Assembly (NCBI RefSeq): GCF_001039355.2 | Contig: NW_019773881.1 | Location: 459,610 to 523,609 of the forward strand | DNA: 64,000 bases | Direction: 5' to 3' | Source: Lingula anatina | Taxonomy: Eukaryota > Brachiopoda > Lingulata > Lingulida > Lingulidae | Part shown: piece after piece, positions 46,842 through 56,483 of the stretch | Layout: the number at the start of each line of letters is the position of its first letter | Numbering within the stretch: position 1 is the first letter of the stretch | Translations under genes and position numbers: made by a program | Notes under the pieces: generated by a model | The model's database searches: none | What the model saw: only the letters and a program-made list of their open reading frames with translations | Told to the model about the DNA's origin: nothing

Positions 46842-47400
46842 TTAGTACCACCAGCGTGTACAGTGGTGGTACTCATGGTTTTAGTCCCGACCCGTCTCGT
46901 ACAGCTCCGCCGGTTCCACCGGCTCCTGCGGCTCCGCAGGATGACATGGGATACAGGTCACTGTTACCGCTTCTCCTCCTAGACCGCAAGGACCTGTGTC
47001 TCCATCTCTTGGATTTAGGTCACATATAATCTCAACTTGAACCCCCAGGTTTTTTTTGTCTCAGTTGGTGCATTGACCTGGGCATGACGTTGGTTGAAAG
47101 GCACCCTTGTCAAAATTTTTGAAAATTCAATGCTAAATATCTCCCAAACCGATGGAATTATGGGAAAAATTACTACAGATGGCTGACCGAAAGTCATATG
47201 TGAGGATTTTAAATATGCCCTTGAATTTGACCTTTGATCTTTATTTCAAGGTCAAACGGGCTAAAATTTTCTAAAAATGGGAATTTTTTGTGAGAAAAAT
47301 TTTATTTCAGCCGATTATTAGTAACTAAACAGATCTTACCTATAATATTATGGGCCGGTGTTACCCTTAGGGTAATTTTTCATTTTTGCAAGTTTGGGGT
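46842..47400. mobile_element. ~560-bp insertion of unknown class
   Basis: Non-array sequence beginning with the small hairpin GTACCACCA..TGGTGGTAC, followed by GC-rich CCGGTTCCACCGGCTCC and AT-rich GGTCAAA blocks. Ends not resolved; no coding. Confidence 0.45.
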
Positions 47401-48606
47401 CAATCGGTGCATTTGTCACTACGCGTGTTTGTATTTATTGTGCACTGTTTATGTCAGTTTTGTCACTCTATTTGTTTGTAATCATTACTATTACTCTGCA
47501 TGATGGTGTTGTCACTGTATGTCTATGTGTCTGTCTATTTTGTGTTTGCTGTGTCTATTTTGTATTATTACTGAAAGTGTTTGTTCATATTGAGATGACT
47601 TTGTACGACTTCGTTTTCACTCTTTTTCCTTGTGTTTATTCTCATTGCGGTGCATGCTACAATTTTCACTGTACATGTTAATATTTATTTTGATCACTGT
47701 GTATGTCTGTATTGTGACTGTTTTTGTTTGTATTTATTTTGATTACTGTGTTTGTTGGTATTGTTACTGTTCGTGTTTGTATTTATTGTGAGCACTGTAT
47801 ATGTCAGTTTTGTCACTATTTGTTTGTAATCTTTACTATTACTCTGCATGATTGCATTGTCAGTGTATCCCTGTGTGTTTGTTTATCTTTTGTATATCTA
47901 TGTGTCTGTTTATATTCTGTTTGCTGTGTCTATTTTGTATTGTTACTGAATGTGTTAATGTATATTGTGATGACTATTTACTGCTTTGTTTTCACTCTTT
48001 TACCTTGTGTTCATTCTCATTGTGGTGCACGCTACTATTATCACTGTACACGTTAAAATTTATTTTGATCACCGTGTATGTCAGTTTGTAACTCTATTTG
48101 TTCGTAATCATTACTATTACTGTGCATGATGGTGTTGTCACTGTATGCCTGTGTGTTTGTTTATCTTATGTTTGCTGTGTCTGTTTTGTTACTGAATGCA
48201 TTTGTATATATTGTGATGACTATGTATGGCTATGTTTTTTACTTTTATTCCTTGTGTTTATTCTCATTATGGTGAACGTTACTGTTGTCACTGTACACGT
48301 CAAAATTTATTTTGATCACTGTGTATGTCTGTATTGTGACTGTTTGTGTTTGTATTTATTTTGATTACTGTGTTTTTTGGTGTTGTTACTGTTTGTGTTT
48401 GTATTTATTGTGAGCACTATGTATGTCAGTTTTGTCACTCTTATTTGTTTTTATTCATTATTATTACTGTTTTAGTGAGGTATGACGACAGCAGTCTGGA
48501 GCTTTCGAACGTTTATTCACCGACTCAATGTACCTCTGTACTGGTTCTTCTGGCAGCTGTTGACGTCTGAAAAAATCTGAGGCTTTCTCTCAAGTTTCTC
48601 CGGATT

Positions 48607-48831
48607 TCAGTTCATATCGTCTTTCTGTACTTCTACTGTTAAACATTTGTACCAGTTTAACACTGTTGGATTCAGTAAGAGAGGAAATAAGGCGGTGATT
48701 TGTTCATCTTCTAGTTTTTTATACTGCGTATAGTTTTCAAATTGTTTTAACCACCTTTCTACATCTTCGTTTTCATTACCAGTAAACTTTTCTGGCGCTA
48801 AAGTCAAATCTGTGGACATTTTCATCTTTTT
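48607..48831 (-). pseudogene. Gypsy-type Gag N-terminal fragment
   Basis: Minus-strand 72-codon frame beginning MSTDLTLAPEKFTGNENEDV, then WLKQFENYTQYKKL and LFPLLLNPTVLNWYKCL. This is the retrotransposon Gag pattern of a start-proximal F.G...V..WL..FE segment followed by an L..L...A..W-like block. It is cut off after about 72 codons. Gag forms the particle that packages the element RNA. A region upstream on the minus strand (48840-49046) may be its leader or LTR. Confidence 0.65.
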
Positions 48832-49080
48832 TCAGTTACTAATTGTTGCTTGGGTAATGATTTTTGGCGATTTTCAGTACCTAGCATACTCAGTTTTCTT
48901 TTCACTGAGGCACTGACGATGTTTGCCCCTGGGTGGGTGGTGTGAACCCATCGGTGTCTACGCTCCTGCTGCCGTCATCACCATAACTGTATCGCCGTTC
49001 CGCTTGCCTCGGTAGAGCAGGGATCGATTTTTCCTCCACCACTTTTTATAGTGAGGAATGACGACAGCAGTCTGTATTTT

Positions 49081-50026
49081 ATCTGAGATCTCTAAAAACA
49101 ATGCAACAGTGCAATCTGTGCAATCATACTAGTGCATGGCATCCACAAATGAATTCAGCCTGTGAAAGAACCAATTCAATAATAGCACAAACTTTGAGAG
49201 CATATTGTGATAAAGATCAAACTAATTGGCCTGATATACTTCCGGGAGTAATGGTGGCATTACGTACAACTCCTTGTACTCAGTCCACAAAGTTTTCTCC
49301 ATATCATTTAGTTATTGGATGAGAAATGCGTACACCATTAGATAGTGATTTAATCCCTGAACATCATGAAAATAAAAATCTTCATCAGTACATTGAAGAA
49401 TTGAAAGATACCCTTAAAATGGCAAAAGAAATTGCAACAAAGAACAGAGAAGCATCTCAGAAACAGTATAAAGCAAGGTATGACCTTAAATCAAAGCAAC
49501 CGATTTATAAAGTAGGTGATAGAGTTTGGATATATATACACCAATGACACCTAAAAGATTAAGTTCTAGATTGTACACCAAGTACAAAGGACCATATTAC
49601 ATTACAAAGATATTATCAACAGGGTGCACGTATTATTTGAGAGATTGTAAAACACACAAGGAACATAAATTGCCTGTTCATGCAAATAGATTGAAAATGT
49701 ATTATGACCCTAAAGATTACAACAAATACAAAAGGCTGAATGAAAGTAATTATGAGCAAGACAACAAATCAAATGGGAATAAAACGACCAGTGAAACACA
49801 AGATAGAGATATTCATAACACAGAAAAAGCGGAACTTGCATCAGACAGTAAGCAAGATGCGTACAAATATTATGAAGTAGAAAAATTGTTATGTTGTAAG
49901 AATATAAACAAAAGACAACATTACAAGGTTAAATGGAAGGGTTATAAGAATACTTCCTGGGAACCTGAAGAGAATATTTCAGATGCATTAAAAAGAGAAG
50001 GAAGACGAAGAAAATGTAGAAATTAA
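49081..50026 (+). pseudogene. Gypsy-type integrase C-terminal half with chromodomain, broken
   Basis: Starts within the integrase catalytic core (HTSAWHPQMNSACERTNS, holding the last catalytic Glu), then NWPDILPGVMVALRTTP and SPYHLVIG. An in-frame TGA at 49320-49322 follows. The next frame carries a linker helix and QYKARYDLKS..YKVGDRVWIY, the GPY/F-type segment. A frameshift near 49530-49547 leads to LYTKYKGPYYITKI and HANRLKMYY. It ends in a chromodomain (about residues 113-155 of the last frame: YYEVEKLLCCK, HYKVKWKGYKNTSWEPEENI) that in this clade guides integration to chromatin. The first two catalytic Asp are absent, so it is non-functional. Confidence 0.88.
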
Positions 50027-50354
50027 AAAGGAAACACAATGATCTATCTCTTTGAGACGAGTTAGATAATCGATACACTGGTAAATAAAAAGATATTACA
50101 TACACATTGTAAAAGAGTACACAAAGGTCAAATGTATAATTTGGACTATACAGTGATACAGCTTAACTGAACCCTAAATGTAATCCGGATTACTATTTTT
50201 CTGTCTACTCTATCTATCTTATATCCTATGTTTTTTTTTTTTTCTCAAAAGAGGCTAAGTTAAAGCACTGGAAAAACCAAGAGCATTTACCTTTTAAATT
50301 AGTGATTCTATGAATTCTCATTAAAATGTTGTATCAATATCAACAGGCTTAGTA

Positions 50355-50885
50355 GTGACAAATATAGACAATTATTTTTCAAAATTAAGTTTTGATTTTA
50401 ACATTTATGCTATAAATAGTGAATTAGCAGCATTAGTATCAAGATTGTTTGCACATGAAATGATGGCTAATTCTCAATTCTTATTTTCATTTCAAAATCT
50501 ACTGATGGCATGGATTCAATTGACAAAAGGACAATTGTCTTCATTTTTAATTTCACCTGAAGAATTAAGTAAAGTACTTACCGGAATTAAAAAAGAGTTA
50601 CGTACAATGCCAATCCCTATGGAATTAATTCACTCTGACCCAAAATATTATTTCCACCATGCACAATTTACATACGGATTATTCAATTGTTCATTGTTGA
50701 TATATCTTCAAATCCCTGTAGTATATAATGCACATATTTTGGAAGTGTACTAAGTTATTACGTTTCCGGTTTCACTTAATCAATCCACAAATCATACATC
50801 TCAGATTCTGAATCTTCCTAAATATTTTGCAATAACCAAAGATAGACAACATTATGCTCTTCCTGATGAATTTACTTCAGGCCTA
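50355..50885 (+). pseudogene. Envelope-like fragment of a gypsy-type element
   Basis: A 132-codon frame with helical regions, LISPEELSKVLTGI and an HSDPKYYFHHAQ block followed by LQIPVV. This resembles the conserved middle of the baculovirus-F-like envelope proteins carried by some invertebrate Ty3/gypsy elements. It stops at 50753, and similar-looking sequence continues in another frame to about 50885. No transmembrane anchor was seen. It is a degraded remnant; the family call is by pattern only. Confidence 0.45.
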
Positions 50886-51050
50886 CCCAACTACCAGACT
50901 CGGCACCTAAGGATCCTGAATTAACCGGTATATCGGACCACACTACCCGTTTTCAAGGTGTGTGTCAGATCGCATTTCGGATTATCATACCCCAGAACAA
51001 ATTTTGTAGGACGACTGCGGGCTCGTCCACGCTCGGCTGAACAACCTTAA

Positions 51051-51385
51051 AGGGATAATAACTCTTCGTATGAAATCTATATTTCATAATAAAAACATTG
51101 TGAATAACTCATAGAAATATAACATTCTGTTTTACGACGAAAACAGCAGTTATAGCTATTATTCTGATATCTGAGCTTGTCTTCAGATCATGTGACCTCT
51201 GTTGATGGCTATACTCTGTTATAATCTTTTAAGAGATTTTAACAAAAAACCAAACTTTTTAGAAAAAAAATGGGGACTAACTTTGAATGTATAAATGGAT
51301 TCATTAATCATCGGTAAGTAAGGGAAAATTGTTGTTTACTCCAGGAAAATTCATTTTTTGGCCAAAACGAGGAGTTATTATCCCT
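51051..51385. mobile_element. TTAA-specific MITE, copy 3
   Basis: 335 bp with termini AGGGATAATAACTCTTCG and CGAGGAGTTATTATCCCT; TTAA at 51047-51050 and 51386-51389. Close to copy 1 along its length. Confidence 0.85.
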
Positions 51386-52381
51386 TTAAACAATACTCTT
51401 ACTTTAGAGTACTCTATTTCATTGTCTCTGTGGGGGTATATGGAGACTTTACGACATTCGGTTTGAATGTTTTAACCACTTTTAATAGGGCTTTTTTTTT
51501 TTGCATTGTATTAGATTAATGTGGCAGTCTAAGGTTCATGTAGGTGGCTTTCAAATTTATGCACCCGGTTTTAAAATCATATAGCGATTAAATACGACAA
51601 TCGTTTACTATCCAATCAAGGTGACAGCCGAGCGTGGGCTCATCCTGTCGGTGTTCTGACTGATACTCCGAAATGCCATTTGACACACACCTTGAAAACG
51701 GGTAGTGTGGTCCGATATACCGGTTAATTCAGGATCCTTAGGTGCCGAGTCTGGTAGTTGGTTACGCCTGTACTTGGAGGCATTGCAAAGGTAGTCATCT
51801 AAAACTTTGCAGTTATAACATGCCACTCTTGTCTGTTATTTAGCCAGATTGCACTTGCATTGTTTTTAGAGATCTTAGATAAAATACAGACTGCTGTCGT
51901 CATTCCTCACTATAACATTACTCTGCATGATGGTGTTGTCACTGTATGCCTGTGTTTTTGTTTATCTTATGTTTGCTGTCTATTCTGTATTGTTACTGAA
52001 TGTGTTTGTTCATATTGAGATGACTGTGTACGACTTCATTTTCACTCTTTTTCCTTGTGTTCATTATCATTACGTTGAACATTACTGTTGTCACTGTACA
52101 TTTAAAAATTTTTTCTAAGGCCACACTTTTTTATTTTTATGGATGACATCCTGCGCACACACCGATTTCCATCTGTTCTCCAAAAAAAAAAACAAAAAAA
52201 AATCCCCCCCCCCTCCAACGAAGTTTGTTGTCGCAAACTTCGTTATTGAATTTGCCCGAAAATTAACCTTTTGCGCATGCGTATTATCGCCACGTGGAAA
52301 TATGGCCGCTTTGCCATGAAATTCATCTCTAGGATTACTTTCAAATTACACGACAATTAATTATGTAAAGTCATAAAGAGA

Positions 52382-52726
52382 ATGGGGCCGTCGTTTTGGA
52401 TTGTTATGCCATTGATATTGGGCATGGTGATATCCACTTTTCTACAATTATGCGAAGGGCTGGCGGCGCCCAGCGATTATCGCCCAGAAAATTTCAGTGA
52501 CTTCTGTCCAAAGCAGCACATACCAGGTTTTTTTGTAGCGAAAAAAGGGTCGACAGGGCATCAAGGTATTTGGTGGGCAGAAGGTCGGTCAGGCCACCCG
52601 ACATTTTGGCTGCTTCGTGTGAGTCGAAGTAGACCAAATGGCATCGACCGAAACGACTTTTATAGATTTGGTGGTATTAAGCATATCTTAGCATCATTCT
52701 TTAAGATTTCTGTGAAGTGTTCATAA
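52382..52726 (+). CDS. Putative secreted 114-residue protein of unknown family
   Basis: Starts MGPSFWIVMPLILGMVISTF, a typical signal peptide, with a plausible cleavage after LCEGLAA. The rest contains DFCPKQHIPGFFV, GHQGIWWAEGRSGHPTFW and VSRSRPNGIDRNDFY and ends KISVKCS. Upstream 52260-52380 is GC-richer than the array, with GCGCATGCG and CACGTG motifs like a promoter; downstream an AATAAA lies 25 bp past the stop. It sits inside a TIR element, so it is either a captured host gene piece or element cargo. I do not recognise the family. Coding status is inferred from the signal peptide and context only. Confidence 0.45.
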   Translation: MGPSFWIVMPLILGMVISTFLQLCEGLAAPSDYRPENFSDFCPKQHIPGFFVAKKGSTGHQGIWWAEGRSGHPTFWLLRVSRSRPNGIDRNDFYRFGGIKHILASFFKISVKCS

Positions 52727-52852
52727 TGCTTTAATATTCTGAGAGTACAAATAAAGAAACACCGTTTGTTTTAATATTTGTCTTATTGATTGTTATACCA
52801 ACAAAATGCATGAAATAACCTAAATAGATTTGGTAATATGCAGCATATCTAT

Positions 52853-53559
52853 CAGGTCCATAGCCAGCAATTTCAAAAGGGGGGTGCTTTTTCTGAAAAA
52901 TTGGACCTTTTTTCCAGGAAAACTTCATGTACCAAGATCAAATTTTACCCAGAGTGGACCTTTACCCAGCAAAAGGGGTGGTTCTTTCCACACCCCCCCN
53001 NNNNNNNNNNNNNNNNNNNNNNNNNNNNNNNNNNNNNNNNNNNNNNNNNNNNNNNNNNNNNNNNNNNNNNNNNNNNNNNNNNNNNNNNNNNNNNNNNNNN
53101 NNNNNNNNNNNNNNNNNNNNNNNNNNNNNNNNNNNNNNNNNNNNNNNNNNNNNNNNNNNNNNNNNNNNNNNNNNNNNNNNNNNNNNNNNNNNNNNNNNNN
53201 NNNNNNNNNNNNNNNNNNNNNNNNNNNNNNNNNNNNNNNNNNNNNNNNNNNNNNNNNNNNNNNNNNNNNNNNNNNNNNNNNNNNNNNNNNNNNNNNNNNN
53301 NNNNNNNNNNNNNNNNNNNNNNNNNNNNNNNNNNNNNNNNNNNNNNNNNNNNNNNNNNNNNNNNNNNNNNNNNNNNNNNNNNNNNNNNNNNNNNNNNNNN
53401 NNNNNNNNNNNNNNNNNNNNNNNNNNNNNNNNNNNNNNNNNNNNNNNNNNNNNNNNNNNNNNNNNNNNNNNNNNNNNNNNNNNNNNNNNNNNNNNNNNNN
53501 NNNNNNNNNNNNNNNNNNNNNNNNNNNNNNNNNTCCCCCCCCCCCCAGCTACGGGCCTC
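52853..53559. mobile_element. CAGGCCCGTAGCC-family MITE, copy 3, interrupted by gap
   Basis: Left end CAGGTCCATAGCCAG, right end AGCTACGGGCCTC; 5-bp duplication TCTAT at 52848-52852 and 53560-53564. Given 168-bp siblings, nearly all of the 534-n gap is probably artificial length. Confidence 0.8.
53000..53533. other. Assembly gap (534 n)
   Basis: Lies between a C-run and another C-run within the MITE at 52853-53559; the homopolymer probably broke the assembly. Confidence 1.
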
Positions 53560-54748
53560 TCTATTCATGACTTTTTTTACCATTCTACGAAGTATTCACA
53601 ATGCTTTAACATTTTGAAAGCATGGAAAAAGACACATTGTTAGTTTGATATGTGTTTCTGTGGTAAATTTGTGTTTCCAGCTGTGTACTGACAGAATTCC
53701 TTTACTTAAGCAGCATTTTATTTTTTTTTGGACTGGTTTTTTTTTTTTTTTTCGCCCTCTCGCACTGATTTCGGGGTCCCAAGAGGATGTCATCTATAAA
53801 AATAAAAAAGTGTGGCCTTATCACTGTGTATGTCTGTTTTGTAACTGTGTTTGTTTCTATTTATTTTGATTATTCTGTTTGTTGGTATTGTTACTGTTTG
53901 TGTTTGTATTTGTGAACACTGTGTATGTCAGTTTTGTCACTATATTTTTTGGTAATTATTACTATAACTCTGCATGATGGTGTTGTCACTGTATGTCTAT
54001 GTGTCTGTTTATATTCTGTTTGCTGTTTCTATTCTGTATTGCTACTGAATAAGTTTGTACAAATTGAGATGACTATGTATGTCTATGTTTTTACTCTTGG
54101 TGTTGTTAATGTTGTTGTTTGTATTTATTGTGAGCACTGTGTATGTCAGTTTTGTCACTCTATTTGTTTGTAATCATTACTATTACTCTGCATGTTGGTG
54201 TTGTCACTGTATGTCTATGTGTCTGTTTATATTCTGTTTGCTGTGTCTCTACTGTATTGTTACTGAATATATTAATATATATTGTGATGACTGTGTACGA
54301 CTTCCTTTTCACTCTTTTTCCTTTTGATCATTCTCATTACAGTGAACATTACTCTTGTTACTGTACACGTCAAAATTTATTCTGATCACTGTGTATGTTT
54401 ATATATTGACTGTGTTTGTTTGTATTTAATTTGATTACTGTGCATGTTTGTCTCATCATTGTCCGTGTTTGTATTTATCATGACCACTGTTTCTATTTGT
54501 TTTCTCACTCTATTTGACAATGTTTGTAATTTTTACTATAACTCTGCATGATGATGTCATTTACTATATGTGCGTCTGTTTATGTTCTGTTTGCTGTGTC
54601 TATTCTGTATTATTACTGAATGTGTTTGTATACATTGAGATGACTGTGTACGACTTCGTTTTCACTCTTTTTCCTTGTGTTTATTCTCATTACAGTGAAC
54701 ATTACTGTTGTCACTATACATTTCAATTTTTTTTGTAATCACTGTGTA

Positions 54749-54916
54749 CAGGCCCGTAGCCAGGGGGGGTTCGGGGGGTTCGAAAGAACCGCCCCTTTTG
54801 CTGGGAAAAGGTCCATTCTGGGTAAAATTGGATCTAGGTACATGAAGTTTTTATGGGAAAAGGTCCACTTTTTCAGAAAAAGAACCCCCCTTTTGAAATT
54901 GCTGGCTACGGGCCTG
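54749..54916. mobile_element. 168-bp MITE, CAGGCCCGTAGCC family, copy 2
   Basis: Termini CAGGCCCGTAGCCAG and CTGGCTACGGGCCTG; 5-bp duplication GTGTA at 54744-54748 and 54917-54921. Neighbouring array units give the empty site CACTGTGTATGTCTG. Confidence 0.93.
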
Positions 54917-56221
54917 GTGTATGTCTGTTTTGTGACTGCGTTTGTTTGTATTTATTTTGATTACTATGTTTGTTGGTGATGTAACTGTTGGTGTTTGTAC
55001 TTATTGTGAGCACTGTGCATGTCAGTTTTGTCACTCTTATTTGTTTTTATTCAATACTGTTACTCTTTTTGATGGTGTTGTCACTGTATGTCTGTGTCTG
55101 TTTATATTCTGTTTTCTGTCTATTTTGTATTGTTACCGAATACATTTGTACATTTTGAGATGACTATGTATGTCTGTTTACACTCTTTTTCCTTGTGTGT
55201 ATTCTCATTGCGTTGAACGTTACTGTTGTCACTGTACATGTGAAATTTTTTCTGATCACTGTGTATGTCTGTATTTTCACTGTGTTTGTTTGTATTTATT
55301 TTGATTACCGTGTTTGTTGGTGGTGTTACTGTTTGTGTTTGTATGTATTGTGAGCACTGTGTATGTCAGTTTTGTCATTATTTGTTTATAATCTTTACTA
55401 TTACTCTGCATGATTGTGTTGTCACTGTGTCCCTGTGTGTTTGTTTATCTTATGTATCTCTATGTGTCTGTTTATATTCTGTCTGTTGTGTCTATTCTGT
55501 ATTGTTACTGAATGTGTTTATATTCTGTGATGACTAATTATGTCTATGTTTTCACTCTTTTTCCTTGTGTTCAATCTCATTGCGGTGCACGCTACTATTA
55601 TCACTGTACACGTTTTAATGTAAATAAATATTAAAATATTTATTTTGATCACTGTGTATGTCAGTTTGTCACTCTATTTGTTCTTAATCATTAATTACTA
55701 TTACTGTGCATGATGGTGTGTGACTGTATGCCTGTGTGTTTGTTTATCTTATGTTTGCTGTGTCTGTTTTGTATTGTTACTGAATGTGTTTGTATATATT
55801 GTGATGACTGTGTATGGCTATGTTTTATACTCTTATTCCTTGTGTTCATTCTTATTATGGTGAACGTGACTGTTGGCACTGTACACGTCAAAATTTATTC
55901 TGATCACTGTGTATGTCTGTATTACAATCGATAGCCTTTGTTGCCTTATCTCTTGTTATGAATGGGACTATGAAAGTTTGTGGTACACTGGGATGGAGGA
56001 GACATAAAATTTATTTTGATCACTGTGTATTTCTGTATTGTGACTGTTTTTGTTTGTATTTATTTTGATTACTGTGTTTTTTGGTGTTGTTACTGTTTGT
56101 GTTTGTATTTGTGAGCACTATATGTACGTCAGTTTTGTCTGCCTTATTTGTTTTTATTCATTATTATTACTCTGCATGATGGTGTTGTCACTGTATGTCT
56201 GTGTGTTTGTTTATCTTATTT

Positions 56222-56483
56222 TGACAGACCAAATATTAAATCTCCTATCATCTGTGCCCGAGACGAAGAAACACCCTTCCAATTGTCAGTAGAAGACACC
56301 CGGCTTGGTCTTACTAGATTGAAAGTAAGAAAGAAAGCAGCACGTCCGGATGGGATCACACTTAGGCTGCTAAAATTATGTGCCGATGAGCTCTCTGATG
56401 TATTGTGCAACATCTACAATTGGTCTTTATGCTCTAGTTATGTGCCAAAAATATTTAAACAATCTGTGATAATACCTTGTTGT
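56222..56483 (+). pseudogene. LINE reverse transcriptase N-terminal fragment
   Basis: An 87-codon piece with FQLSVEDTRLGLTRLKVRKK, AARPDGITLRLLKLCADEL, then NWSLCSSYVPKIFKQSVIIP. This is the start of a non-LTR RT domain (fingers, the K.A.GPDG-type block). Both the 5' part and the catalytic 3' part are missing, and no target duplication or poly-A was seen. It is a dead internal fragment inserted in the array. Confidence 0.85.

Larger units (their letters stand above)
48475..51914. mobile_element. Rearranged Ty3/gypsy-type retroelement with inverted ends
   Basis: The same terminus, GTGAGGAATGACGACAGCAG, occurs at 48475-48500 (plus), 49048-49075 (plus) and, inverted, 51888-51914. A gag piece lies on the minus strand, integrase/chromodomain and an envelope-like frame on the plus strand, and an inverted repeat (50888-50979 with 51663-51765) surrounds a TTAA MITE. 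Protease and RT are missing. It is a scrambled composite of at least two copies, inserted in the array. Confidence 0.75.
52117..53819. mobile_element. TIR element (1.7 kb) carrying a secreted-type ORF
   Basis: 35-bp inverted ends (52117-52151 and 53785-53819) starting AAGGCCACACTTTTTTAT, one mismatch. It is flanked by array monomer sequence on both sides (CTAA and TTATCACTG), consistent with a TA or TWA duplication that I cannot fix. Inside: a GC-richer stretch with a hairpin (CGAAGTTTG..CAAACTTCG), an ORF at 52382-52726, an AATAAA at 52751 and a nested 5-bp-duplication MITE with a gap. No transposase. Confidence 0.8.

Noticed and set aside
52830-53643. Long open frames across 53000-53533
   Set aside because: Gap artefact inside a MITE.
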